The notes under the pieces were generated by a model. That model was not told the DNA's origin, did not search any database, and saw nothing but the letters and a program-made list of their open reading frames with translations. A program made the translations under genes and the position numbers. DNA of 64,000 bases from NCBI RefSeq assembly GCF_905397375.1, contig NZ_CAJPVG010000003.1, positions 342,625 to 406,624 on the forward strand. Direction: 5' to 3'. Shown piece after piece: positions 17,453 to 28,301 of the stretch. Every line of letters begins with the position of its first letter. Position 1 is the first letter of the stretch. Source of the stretch: Ralstonia mannitolilytica (lineage in GTDB: Bacteria; Pseudomonadota; Gammaproteobacteria; Burkholderiales; Burkholderiaceae).

Positions 17453-18337
17453 TCAGTCCGTCAGAGAAAAGCCGGCGCACTGCTGCTGTTGCAACAGCGG
17501 TGCCTGCGCCATCGGCGCGATGACGGCCGGCGTGGGGATGGCCTCGGGCTCAGGTTCTGCGCCCGGCAGGATGGTGCCCTGCACGTACGTGATGCCGGCT
17601 GCCCGGGCAAGCTGCAGGTCGCCCGGACGTTCGCAGCGGCGCAGGGCCAGCGTCACGCCAAGTTCGTGCGCCGATTCGGCCAGCGACAACAGGTGCCGGA
17701 CGTTCCAGTCACGCCGCGCGTCGAGCTTGAGGAACGCGGGCCTCGCGTGTACGAGCAACGCGCCCGCCTCGGCCGGGTCCGATGCCTGCACGGCCACGGC
17801 AAAGCCGTTGCGCCGGTAGTTGTCGACCACGAACAGCAGCAGGCCCAGGTCGTCATTGGCGGTGGACGGCACCTGGATGACGAACTGCTCGGGCCGCAAC
17901 CCCAGCGCCGTCACTGCACGATGGAATGCCTTGCCGTGGTCGGCCGCCACCGCGGCCAGCAAGCGGCCGTGGATATTCACCACCAGCCGCCGCGCATCCG
18001 AGCGCGCAAAGTAGTTCAGCGTATGCACGAGCCGGCACAGGCGGTCGAGTTCCACCAGCGTGCTGTCGTCCGACGCCAGCGAGAACACCTTCCACGGGTT
18101 CAGGCCCCGATCGCCGTCGCGCGTCCAGGTGCGCATCAGCGCTTCATGGCCGGCGGGTGCGAGCGAGCCGTCGGCGGCAAGCTGCCAGATGGGCTCAAAC
18201 AGGCTCGTGAGCGCGCAGTGGAAGAACTGGCCCTGCACGCGGCCGCTGGCGTCGCGCCACAACTGGCGATCCGGCGTTGGCGCGTTCGGCAGCGTGCCGA
18301 GAAACTGTGCGAGTGCGGTGGTGTGCATGAGACTCAT
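17453..18337 (-). CDS. degenerate EAL domain protein
   Basis: 294-residue protein with an EAL fold from about residue 40 to 260. FEPIWQL and HEALMR (Glu65-Ala66-Leu67) keep the name-giving motif, Asn121 (VVNIHGRLL), Lys204 (FLKLD) and Gln253 (YVQGTILPG) are also present. However, the metal-binding DDFG loop is replaced by AVQASDP near residue 184 and the Glu of the (I/V)E(I/V)TE strand is Gln155 in FVIQVPST. It therefore very probably cannot hydrolyse c-di-GMP and may be a binding or protein-protein module. No GGDEF, sensor or membrane part. Start chosen at 18335-18337 (MSLMHTTALAQF). Confidence 0.82.
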   Translation of the reverse strand: MSLMHTTALAQFLGTLPNAPTPDRQLWRDASGRVQGQFFHCALTSLFEPIWQLAADGSLAPAGHEALMRTWTRDGDRGLNPWKVFSLASDDSTLVELDRLCRLVHTLNYFARSDARRLVVNIHGRLLAAVAADHGKAFHRAVTALGLRPEQFVIQVPSTANDDLGLLLFVVDNYRRNGFAVAVQASDPAEAGALLVHARPAFLKLDARRDWNVRHLLSLAESAHELGVTLALRRCERPGDLQLARAAGITYVQGTILPGAEPEPEAIPTPAVIAPMAQAPLLQQQQCAGFSLTD

Positions 18338-18389
18338 CGAGATGGGGGCTCCCAAGGAAAGTCACCCCTCCTCCAAGGGCGGATGGCGC

Positions 18390-18605
18390 TTACAGCTTGG
18401 CGATCGAAACTTCAGTCGCCTTCACCAGCGCAACCACTTCACTGCCGATCTTCAGCCCGAGGTTGTCGACCGAGCGCGTGGTGATGACCGAGGTCACGAT
18501 GCCGGCCGCCGTCTCCACGTCGATCTCCGAGAGCACGTCGCCCCGGATGATCTCCTTGATCTGGCCGCGAAACTGGTTGCGTACGTTAATCGCTTGAATG
18601 GTCAT
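18390..18605 (-). CDS. molybdopterin/molybdate-binding Mop domain protein
   Basis: 71-residue single-domain Mop/TOBE protein (molbindin type): MTIQAINVRNQFRGQIKEII ... GDVLSEIDVETAAG ... ITTRSVDNLGLKIGSEVVAL. Such proteins form hexamers that bind molybdate or tungstate in the cytosol, and the domain also binds sulfate-like oxyanions in some transporters. It lies 83 bp after ssuB; a role in oxyanion discrimination or storage within a sulfate/sulfonate locus is an inference. Confidence 0.9.
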   Translation of the reverse strand: MTIQAINVRNQFRGQIKEIIRGDVLSEIDVETAAGIVTSVITTRSVDNLGLKIGSEVVALVKATEVSIAKL

Positions 18606-18688
18606 GATGTTCCTTCGTAGTAGATGACAACAGCGTGTTGTTCAATCGGATGCCGACGAATGTTCTCGGGAGAACGGCTTGCGCCGGC

Positions 18689-19528
18689 TTACACGGCCCA
18701 GCGCACCGCCGTGGCCGCGACGTCAAAGGGTGATGCCCACGCCGTGCGCGCGCGCACATCGGTCACTTCATTCGGATCGACCTTGCGCTGCATCACGCGG
18801 TTGAGAATGGCCTCCTCGAGTCGCGCAAACGCGGGCGAACCGCGATGGCGCGGGCGCGGCAGGTCGATGCGCTCGTCCAGCGCGATGCGGCCGTCTTCGA
18901 TCAGCACCACGCGGTCGGCCAGCGCCACTGCTTCGGCCACGTCGTGCGTGACGAGCACGGCGGTAAAGCCGAGGCGCTGCCAGAGGCCTTCGATCAGGTT
19001 CTGCATGTCGATGCGGGTCAGTGCATCGAGCGCGCCGAGCGGCTCGTCGAGCAGCAACAGGCGTGGGCGATGCACCAGCGCACGGGCCAGCGCCACACGC
19101 TGGCGCTGGCCGCCGGACAGGCGCGCGGGCCACTCCCCTGCCCGCTCGGCCAGCCCGACTTGCGCGAGCACCTCGGCGGCCTGCGCGCGCTGCGTTTTTG
19201 GCAGGCCCAGCGCCACGTTGTCGAGCACCCGCTTCCACGGCAGCAGGCGTGCGTCCTGGAACATCACGCGCGCATCGTCATGCAGGCCGTCTTCGGCCTC
19301 GCCGTCGCGGCGCAGGTGGCCGCCGTCGATGCCCTCCAGCCCCGCGATCAGCCGCAACAGCGTGCTCTTGCCGCAACCGCTGCGCCCGACGATGACGACA
19401 AACTCGCCCGGCGTGATCTCCAGGTCGATGCCGTGCAGGACTTCACGGTCGCCGTAGCGCTTGACGACGTGCTCGATGTGCAGTGCGGTGCCGGCCAGCG
19501 CGGCGTGCTCGGTAGCGTTGCTTTGCAT
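18689..19528 (-). CDS. ssuB: aliphatic sulfonate ABC transporter ATPase
   Basis: 279-residue ATP-binding subunit: Walker A GRSGCGKSTLLRLIAG, Q-loop MFQDARLLPWKRVLDN, signature LSGGQRQRVALARALV, Walker B LLLLDEPLGALDALTR and the H-loop VTHDVAEAVALAD. The Q-loop wording is typical of SsuB/TauB. ATG at 19526-19528 (MQSNATEHAAL) is preferred because GGAG lies 6 nt upstream; an ATG at 19540 is in frame and possible. It follows ssuC closely and energises the SsuC channel. Confidence 0.94.
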   Translation of the reverse strand: MQSNATEHAALAGTALHIEHVVKRYGDREVLHGIDLEITPGEFVVIVGRSGCGKSTLLRLIAGLEGIDGGHLRRDGEAEDGLHDDARVMFQDARLLPWKRVLDNVALGLPKTQRAQAAEVLAQVGLAERAGEWPARLSGGQRQRVALARALVHRPRLLLLDEPLGALDALTRIDMQNLIEGLWQRLGFTAVLVTHDVAEAVALADRVVLIEDGRIALDERIDLPRPRHRGSPAFARLEEAILNRVMQRKVDPNEVTDVRARTAWASPFDVAATAVRWAV

Positions 19529-19545
19529 GGGTTTCTCCATTGCGC

Positions 19546-20352
19546 TCAGGCGGCCGCCTGATAACCGGGGTGCCAGCGCAGCCAGTAGCGCTCCAGCCCT
19601 CGCGACAGCCAATCCGCCACCTTGCCCAGCAGCGCATACAGCAGGATGCCGAGCAGCACCACATCGGTCTGCAGGAACTCGCGCGCGTTCATCGTCATGT
19701 AGCCGATGCCGGCCTGGGCCGAGACGGTCTCGGCAACGATCAGCGTCACCCACATCAGCCCCAGCGAGAAGCGCACGCCAACCAGGATCTGAGGCAGCGC
19801 GCCGGGCAGAATCACCTCGCGATACAGCTGCGCACGCGACAGGCCGTAGCTGCGCGCCATCTCCACCAGCGCCGGATCGACCGAGCGGATGCCGTGGTAC
19901 GTGTTCAGGTAGATCGGGAAGAACACGCCCAGCGACACAAGGAACAGCTTGGCCGACTCATCGATGCCGAACCACAGGATGACCAGCGGAATGAGCGCCA
20001 GCACCGGGATGTTGCGCACCATCTGGAACGTCGTATCGAGCAGCGTCTCGGCCGTGCGGAAGGTGCCCGTGAGCAGCCCCAGCACCAGCCCGAGCGAGCC
20101 GCCGATCGCAAAGCCCACCAGCGCACGCCACGTGCTGACCGCCACGTGCGTCCACAGCTCGCCCGAGCGCGCCAGTGCGATGGCGGACTTGGCCACGTCC
20201 AGCGGCGCCGGCAGGATGCGGTTCGACAGCCAGCCCCATTGCGCAGACGCCTGCCACAGCACCAGCAAGACGATCGGCACGATCCAGGGGGCAATGCGTT
20301 GGCGTGCCGCGCGCAGGAACGTGCTGGCTGTGCGTTTCGATTCGGAAGCCAT
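19546..20352 (-). CDS. ssuC: aliphatic sulfonate ABC transporter permease
   Basis: 268-residue inner-membrane permease of the nitrate/sulfonate/taurine class. N-terminal helix IVPIVLLVLWQASAQWGWL, the phrase LPAPLDVAKSAIALARSGEL and the EAA loop VEMARSYGLSRAQLYREVIL are typical of SsuC, as is SAQAGIGYMTMNAREFLQTD near the C-terminus. ATG at 20350-20352. Eleven bases after ssuD. Confidence 0.95.
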   Translation of the reverse strand: MASESKRTASTFLRAARQRIAPWIVPIVLLVLWQASAQWGWLSNRILPAPLDVAKSAIALARSGELWTHVAVSTWRALVGFAIGGSLGLVLGLLTGTFRTAETLLDTTFQMVRNIPVLALIPLVILWFGIDESAKLFLVSLGVFFPIYLNTYHGIRSVDPALVEMARSYGLSRAQLYREVILPGALPQILVGVRFSLGLMWVTLIVAETVSAQAGIGYMTMNAREFLQTDVVLLGILLYALLGKVADWLSRGLERYWLRWHPGYQAAA

Positions 20353-20363
20353 GGCGTGCTCCT

Positions 20364-21527
20364 TCAGCTTGCGGCCACTTTGGGCACGATGCCGGTGGCG
20401 ATCACCTCGCCAAATGGGCCGTTGAGCACGTTGCCCGGCAGCTTGTCGCGCACCGAGCGCGGCAGCAGCGGGAACACCAGTTCGGCAAAGCGGTACGCCT
20501 CTTCGAGGTGCGGATAGCCGGAGAGGATGAACGTATCGATGCCCAGCTCGGCGTATTCCTGCATGCGGGCGGCCACGGTCTGCGGGTCGCCCACCAGGGC
20601 CGTGCCGGCACCGCCGCGCACCAGCCCCACCCCGGCCCACAGGTTCGGGCTGATCTCCAGATCGGCACGCGTGCGCTTGACGCCGTTGGCATGCAGGGCG
20701 GCCATGCGTTGCTGGCCGGCCGAATCCATCTTGCGGAAGGCCTCCTGCGCGCGGGCGACGGTGTCGTCGTCGAGCTTGCTGATGAGCTTGTCGGCGGCCG
20801 CCCATGCCTCGTCTTCCGTCTCACGCACGATCACGTGCAGGCGGATGCCGAACTTGACCGTGCGGCCATGCCTGGCGGCGCGCTTGCGCACGTCGGCCAG
20901 CTTGTCGGCCACGGCCGCAGGCGGTTCTCCCCAGGTCAGGTACGTGTCGACCTGCTCGGCGGCGAGCTCATGCGCCGCCTCCGACGAACCGCCGAAATAC
21001 ACCGGCGGATACGGCTTCTGCACCGGCGGGTACAACACCTTCGCGCCCTTCACGCTGAGGTGCTTGCCGCTGTAATCGAGCGCGGCGCCTTCGTGGCTCG
21101 CGGCCAGGGTTTCACGCCAGATGCGGATGAACTCTTCCGATGCCTCGTAGCGCTGCGCGTGGTCCAGGAACAGGCCATCGCCGGCCAGCTCGGCCGGATC
21201 GCCACCGGTGACGAGGTTCACCAGCAGGCGGCCGTTCGACAGGCGGTCATACGTCGCCGCCATGCGCGCAGCAAGGGTCGGCGCCATCAGGCCCGGGCGC
21301 ACCGCCACCAGGAAGCGCAGGCGCTTCGTCACGGGAATCAGGCTCGCTGCAACGATCCACGGGTCTTCGCACGAACGCCCCGTCGGGATCAGCACGCCCT
21401 CGTAGCCGAGCGTATCGGCGGCCACGGCCACCTGCTGCAGATAAGTGTGATCGACCTGGCGTGCGCCCTCGGCCGTGCCGAGGTAACGGCTGTCGCCGTG
21501 GGTCGGGATGAACCAGAAGACTTGCAT
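20364..21527 (-). CDS. ssuD: FMNH2-dependent alkanesulfonate monooxygenase
   Basis: 387-residue cytosolic flavin monooxygenase of the bacterial luciferase-like family that oxidises alkanesulfonates to aldehyde plus sulfite. MQVFWFIPTHGDSRYLGT, FLVAVRPGLMAPTLAARMAA and NLVTGGDPAELAGDG are SsuD signatures; the conserved active-site Arg/His/Tyr regions (HAQRYEASEEF) are present. Reduced FMN would come from SsuE encoded 2.2 kb upstream. The ATG at 21525-21527 follows a ribosome-site-like ggagct. Confidence 0.96.
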   Translation of the reverse strand: MQVFWFIPTHGDSRYLGTAEGARQVDHTYLQQVAVAADTLGYEGVLIPTGRSCEDPWIVAASLIPVTKRLRFLVAVRPGLMAPTLAARMAATYDRLSNGRLLVNLVTGGDPAELAGDGLFLDHAQRYEASEEFIRIWRETLAASHEGAALDYSGKHLSVKGAKVLYPPVQKPYPPVYFGGSSEAAHELAAEQVDTYLTWGEPPAAVADKLADVRKRAARHGRTVKFGIRLHVIVRETEDEAWAAADKLISKLDDDTVARAQEAFRKMDSAGQQRMAALHANGVKRTRADLEISPNLWAGVGLVRGGAGTALVGDPQTVAARMQEYAELGIDTFILSGYPHLEEAYRFAELVFPLLPRSVRDKLPGNVLNGPFGEVIATGIVPKVAAS

Positions 21528-21573
21528 GACAGCTCCTTGGATGGTGTTGTTCTCGCCGTTCTCGGCCGGCCCC

Positions 21574-22596
21574 TCACGCGCGGGCAATCGCCAGCTGCGC
21601 CGGGCTCGGATGCCAGACCAGCTCGATCGGCTTGACCGCGCGCGGAATCAGCCCCAGCCCGTGGAACGCATCGGCCACGCGCTGCTGCTCGGCAATGGCC
21701 TCGGGCGTGACGGGCCGCACCGGAGACTGCGGCCGCCGCGACAGGAACAGATGCACCGTCGCGAGCGACAGGCCCGAGAAATCGGCAATGCGCTGCGCGG
21801 CTTCCTTGCGGTTCTCCTGCACGAGCCGGTCTGCGCGCGAGAGTTCGGCAAAGATCGCGGCGATGGTGTCGCCGTGCTGCTCGGTAAAGGCGCGCGGCGC
21901 GAAATAGAACGAGTTGTTGGACGACAGCGTGCGCCCCGTCGCCAGCACGCGCGGCTTGATGGCCAGCTCCGTGGCGGCGTAGTAAGGGTCCCAGATGCCC
22001 CAGGCGTCCACGGCGCCACGCTCGAAGGCGGCGCGCGCGTCGGCGGGCGTCAGGTACACGGGCTGGATATCGGCAAAGCCGAGCCCCGCTTTCTGCAGGG
22101 CGCGCACGATCAGGAAGTGCGAGCTCGATCCTTTCTGAAACGCCACGCGCTTGCCCTTCAGATCGGCCAGCGTCTTCAGTGGCGAGGCCTGCGGCACCAG
22201 AATCGCCGAGCTGTCCGGCTTGGGCGGCTCCACGCCCACGTAGCGCAAGTCCTTGCCGGCGGCCTGGGCAAACACCGGCGGGGTATCGCCAGTGAAGGCC
22301 AGGTCAAGGCTGCCTGCGGACAGCGCCTCCAGCTGCTGCGGCCCGGCCGGAAACTCCAGCCAGCTCACCTTCGATTCGGGAAAACGCTGCTCCAGCGCGC
22401 GGCTTTCCTTGACGATGACGAGGTTGACCGCGCTCTTCTGGAAACCGATGCGCAGTTGCGCAGGCGGGGTGATCTTCGGCAGGTTGGCCGGCACGCCCGC
22501 AGCGTTGGCCGCCTGCGACACCGGCGCCAGCGATGCCAGCGACGCACCGGCCACGGAAGCGCCCAGCAGACGACGACGTTGGATATCGATGGTCAT
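21574..22596 (-). CDS. sulfonate ABC transporter substrate-binding protein (paralogue 1)
   Basis: 340-residue periplasmic binding protein of the SsuA/NMT1 type. The N-terminus MTIDIQRRRLLGASVAGASL contains an RR pair with a following hydrophobic stretch, suggesting Tat export, unlike the Sec-type signal of its neighbour. The fold blocks LRIGFQKSAVNLVIVKE, WLEFPAGPQQLEALSAG and PVYLTPADARAAFERGAVDA are all present. It is a paralogue of the next gene upstream, 5 bp away, so the pair probably arose by tandem duplication. Confidence 0.92.
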   Translation of the reverse strand: MTIDIQRRRLLGASVAGASLASLAPVSQAANAAGVPANLPKITPPAQLRIGFQKSAVNLVIVKESRALEQRFPESKVSWLEFPAGPQQLEALSAGSLDLAFTGDTPPVFAQAAGKDLRYVGVEPPKPDSSAILVPQASPLKTLADLKGKRVAFQKGSSSHFLIVRALQKAGLGFADIQPVYLTPADARAAFERGAVDAWGIWDPYYAATELAIKPRVLATGRTLSSNNSFYFAPRAFTEQHGDTIAAIFAELSRADRLVQENRKEAAQRIADFSGLSLATVHLFLSRRPQSPVRPVTPEAIAEQQRVADAFHGLGLIPRAVKPIELVWHPSPAQLAIARA

Positions 22597-22601
22597 GGCA
22601 G

Positions 22602-23618
22602 TCAGCGAGCGGCTTGTTGCGTGGCGGCCGGCGCGACCGGCTTCCAGGCGGAATCGGCCACCTTCACCTGACGCGGAATCAGCTTGAGCGTGTGGAACGT
22701 ATCGGCAATGCGCTGCTGGTCGGCCAGCGCCTCGGCCCCGACCGGCTGGATGCCGTACGCAATGCGCGACACCGAACGCGCCACCACCGCCGGCTCCAGG
22801 CCAAGCTGCGGGCCGAGAATGGTCGTCACCTCCTTCGGGTTGGCCGCGGCCCAGGTGTCGGTCTTCTTCAGTTCATCCAGCACGATGTTCAGCACATCGG
22901 GCCGCGCGCCCGCATAGCCCTTCGAGGCCAGGAAGTACTGCGAGTTGTTGACCACGCCCGTGCCGTCGGCCAGCACGCGCGCGCCCAGCTGCTGTTCAGC
23001 CGCGGCAAAGAACGGATCCCAGATGACCCAGGCGTCGACGGCGCCGCGCTCGAAGGCAGCGCGCGCATCGGCGGGCGTGAGGTACACGGGCTGGATATCG
23101 CTGTAAGGCACATTGGCCTTTTCCAGCAGTTTCACCAGCAGGTAATGCACGTTCGAACCCTTGTTGAAGGCGACGCGCTTGCCTTTGAGATCGGCCACGC
23201 TCTTGAGCGGCGAAGTCTTCGGCACGATGATCGCCTCGCCGGTGGGCGCAGGTGGCTGGTTGCCGACATAGACGAGATTCGCGCCGGCAGCCAGCGCGAA
23301 GATCGGCGGCGCTTCACCCGTGGTGCCGAAATCGATGGCGCCCACGTTCAGGCCTTCCAGCAGCTGCGGGCCCGCGGGAAACTCGGTCCACTTCACTTCG
23401 ATGCCCTGCGCGGCAAGGCGCTTTTCCAGCGTGCCGCGCGCCTTGAGCACGGTCAGCGTGCCGTACTTCTGGTAGCCGATGCGCAGTTGCTTGGCAGCGG
23501 TTGGCGGCGGGGCATCGCTGTTGGCAGACACGGCCGGTGCACCGAGCGTGGCGAGCAGCGCTGCGAGCGTCAGGGAAGCGCGGGTCAAGGTCCTGCGCAG
23601 TTGTGAGTGGTTCTTCAT
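22602..23618 (-). CDS. ssuA: sulfonate ABC transporter substrate-binding protein (paralogue 2)
   Basis: 338-residue periplasmic protein with a Sec signal peptide (MKNHSQLRRTLTRASLTL ... LGAPAVSANS, cleavage near residue 32). LRIGYQKYGTLTVLKARGTL, WTEFPAGPQLLEGLNVGAID and FNKGSNVHYLLVKLLEKA are classic SsuA wording, closer to characterised SsuA than paralogue 1. It delivers alkanesulfonates to SsuC/SsuB. The ATG at 23616-23618 is favoured over an upstream frame extension that would hide the signal peptide. Confidence 0.94.
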   Translation of the reverse strand: MKNHSQLRRTLTRASLTLAALLATLGAPAVSANSDAPPPTAAKQLRIGYQKYGTLTVLKARGTLEKRLAAQGIEVKWTEFPAGPQLLEGLNVGAIDFGTTGEAPPIFALAAGANLVYVGNQPPAPTGEAIIVPKTSPLKSVADLKGKRVAFNKGSNVHYLLVKLLEKANVPYSDIQPVYLTPADARAAFERGAVDAWVIWDPFFAAAEQQLGARVLADGTGVVNNSQYFLASKGYAGARPDVLNIVLDELKKTDTWAAANPKEVTTILGPQLGLEPAVVARSVSRIAYGIQPVGAEALADQQRIADTFHTLKLIPRQVKVADSAWKPVAPAATQQAAR

Positions 23619-23726
23619 GGCAAGTTCGGTCGATGCGAAATGTTGGGGCGGCACGATCCGCGCGCAGGCGCTGCGCGGGCATGACAACAACGGGAAACTC
23701 AGGAACAGGCGTGCGCGATCAGCGCA

Positions 23727-24350
23727 TCACGCCAGACATCGCATTCGTTCTTCGTCGGCGGCCTGGAACGTGGCACGCACCGCGCTGCGGCTGGAGACGA
23801 TGACCTGCGCCACGGCCGGATGCCGTGCCAGCGCCAGTGCCTGATGCACGCGCTCCACGCCGTCATCCAGGCGCTGCTGCAGCGCTGGGTCGACGCTCAC
23901 GCCGTCATCTGCCACGACGATCTGCGAGTCGACTGCAAAGATGCCCGGCAGGATCGAACGCGCCGCCAGCGCCGTCAGCACGGGGCGCAGCGCGTAGTCG
24001 ATCGCCAGCGTATGGGCAAGGCTGCCGCCGGTGGCAATCGGCAGCACGACCTTGTCGCGCAGCCCGCTCTGCGGCAGCAGATCGAGAAATGTCTTGAGCA
24101 GCCCGCTGTAGGCCGCCTTGTAGACCGGCGTGGCGAGAATCACCACGCCCGCCGCTTCCACCCGCGCCACCGCATCGGCGATGGCGGGGTCCGACACCTG
24201 CGCGCCGAGCAGCGCGTCGGCCGGAAGGCTGCGCAGGTCCAGGTGGTCCGCCTGCTCGCCGGCGCGTTCGAGCTGCGCACGCACGTGGCCCAGCAGGCGC
24301 GCAGATCGCGATTGCGCCGAAGGGCTGCCGGAAATCGTCAGGATTTGCAT
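23727..24350 (-). CDS. ssuE: NADPH-dependent FMN reductase SsuE
   Basis: 207-residue flavodoxin-like reductase that supplies FMNH2 to SsuD. MQILTISGSPSAQSRSARLL is the FMN phosphate-binding N-terminus; VVILATPVYKAAYSGLLKTF is the SsuE-specific block with the pi-helix tyrosine, and LPIATGGSLAHTLAIDYALR follows. Start at 24348-24350. It is 37 bp downstream of sbp, and 108 bp upstream of the ssuA paralogues. Confidence 0.95.
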   Translation of the reverse strand: MQILTISGSPSAQSRSARLLGHVRAQLERAGEQADHLDLRSLPADALLGAQVSDPAIADAVARVEAAGVVILATPVYKAAYSGLLKTFLDLLPQSGLRDKVVLPIATGGSLAHTLAIDYALRPVLTALAARSILPGIFAVDSQIVVADDGVSVDPALQQRLDDGVERVHQALALARHPAVAQVIVSSRSAVRATFQAADEERMRCLA

Positions 24351-24387
24351 GATGCGGATCACCCGATGTCGTTACGTCATGAGGGCC

Positions 24388-25395
24388 TTACTTGCCCGGT
24401 TGGTAGAGCTGGTCAAACTGCCCGCCGTCGGCAAAGTGCGTCTTCTGCGCCTTCTGCCAGCCGCCGAACGTGTCGTCGATGGTCACAAGCTTCACCTTCG
24501 GGAATTCGCTCTCGTGCTTCTTCGCCACGGCCGGGTCGGTCGGACGATAGAAATTCTTCGCACCGATCTCCTGCCCTTGCGGCGTGTACAGGAACTTGAG
24601 ATACGCCTCCGCGGCCTTGCGCGTGCCCTTCTTGTCGGCCACCTTGTCCACCACCGCCACCGGCGGCTCGGCCAGGATGGAAATCGACGGCACCACCACG
24701 TCAAACTTGTCCTTGCCTTCCACGCGTGCCGCCAGCAGCGCCTCGTCTTCCCACGCGATCAGCACGTCGCCGATACCGCGCTCGGTAAAGGTCGTGGTCG
24801 CACCGCGCGCGCCCGAATCGAGCACCGGCACGTTCTTGTAGAGCTTCTGCACGAAATCCTTGGCGGTGGCGTCCGAACCGCCCGGCTGCTTCAGCGCATA
24901 GGCCCAGGCGGCCAGGTAATTCCAGCGTGCACCGCCGGAGGTCTTCGGGTTCGGCGTGATGACGGCGATGCCCGGCTTGACCAGGTCATTCCAGTCCTTG
25001 ATGCCCTTCGGGTTGCCCTTGCGCACCAGGAAGACGATGGTCGACGTGTACGGCGAGGCGTTGTGCGGCAGGCGCTTCTGCCAGTCCTTGCCGGTCAGAC
25101 CCTTCTCGGCGATCGCGTCGATGTCGTAGCCGAGCGCCAGCGTCACCACATCGGCCTCCAGCCCGTCGATCACGGAGCGGGCCTGCTTGCCCGAACCGCC
25201 ATGCGAAGCGCGCAGGGTGATGTCCTCACCCGTTTCGGCCTTCCACTTCTTGGCGAATTCGGTGTTGATTTCCTTGTACAGCTCGCGCGTCGGGTCGTAC
25301 GACACGTTCAGCAGTGTCGTTGCCGCATGCGCACCCACGGTTCCCCCCGCCACGATGGCAGCCGCGATGGTGTTGAAGACAAACTTGCGAATCAT
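24388..25395 (-). CDS. sbp: sulfate-binding periplasmic protein
   Basis: 335-residue periplasmic receptor for sulfate (and thiosulfate), partner of CysTWA. Signal peptide MIRKFVFNTIAAAIVAGGTV with cleavage after AHA near residue 24, then LLNVSYDPTRELYKEINTEF, ASHGGSGKQARSVIDGLEAD and ITPNPKTSGGARWNYLAAWA, all sulfate-site signatures. It is first in the minus-strand sulfur region and is separated from cysTWA by the whole ssu set, an unusual arrangement that suggests shared control. Confidence 0.95.
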   Translation of the reverse strand: MIRKFVFNTIAAAIVAGGTVGAHAATTLLNVSYDPTRELYKEINTEFAKKWKAETGEDITLRASHGGSGKQARSVIDGLEADVVTLALGYDIDAIAEKGLTGKDWQKRLPHNASPYTSTIVFLVRKGNPKGIKDWNDLVKPGIAVITPNPKTSGGARWNYLAAWAYALKQPGGSDATAKDFVQKLYKNVPVLDSGARGATTTFTERGIGDVLIAWEDEALLAARVEGKDKFDVVVPSISILAEPPVAVVDKVADKKGTRKAAEAYLKFLYTPQGQEIGAKNFYRPTDPAVAKKHESEFPKVKLVTIDDTFGGWQKAQKTHFADGGQFDQLYQPGK

Positions 25396-25560
25396 CTTGC
25401 AGCTCCGTTTCTGATCTCTGATGGATTTGGAATAGGAGCAAGACTACCGAGCGGGTCTTGTACGGGGAACGAATGGTTTCAGGGAATGTTCATCGTTTTT
25501 TGCATAAGGTGGAGGTGGGGGCTGCGCGGAGGGGGGCGGTCTGTGCGTGGGGGGTGTTTG
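25396..25560. other. sbp upstream region, G-rich, no gene
   Basis: Upstream region of sbp. Between 25508 and 25560 the plus strand is strongly G-rich with three runs of five or six G. I see no convincing coding frame; the CysB-dependent promoter of sbp should lie here but I could not assign boxes. Confidence 0.5.
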
Positions 25561-25612
25561 TGGTGCATCCCTTGTTTCGCCCCCGGCAGGGGGTGAAACA
25601 AGGGATGCACCA
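25561..25612. repeat. long perfect inverted repeat (hairpin) between clpB and sbp
   Basis: Arms 25561-25578 and 25595-25612 are perfect 18-bp complements; five further C-G pairs (25580-25584 with 25589-25593) and one G.U-type pair extend the stem to 24 positions with a 4-nt loop. There is no T-run on either side, so it is not a simple terminator. It lies between the clpB terminator and the sbp promoter region. Confidence 0.85.
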
Positions 25613-25616
25613 CCAA

Positions 25617-25654
25617 CAAAAAAAGCCGCTCCAGAACCCTCCGGAGCGGCTTTT
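25617..25654 (-). terminator. Rho-independent terminator of clpB
   Basis: Twelve-bp perfect stem (25621-25632 with 25643-25654), 10-nt loop, and a T-run on the minus strand from the A-run 25617-25624; 20 bp after the clpB stop. Confidence 0.88.
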
Positions 25655-25674
25655 CAACGCACCAAACCACAGCC

Positions 25675-28263
<2,589 letters not shown>

Positions 28264-28301
28264 TAAAAAACCCCTTGCGGAAAATGTTTCACTGACCCGA
28301 A

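Noticed and set aside
25508..25560. G-quadruplex motif
   Set aside because: Only three runs of at least three G with long loops on the plus strand; it fails the usual four-run pattern, though it is G-rich.
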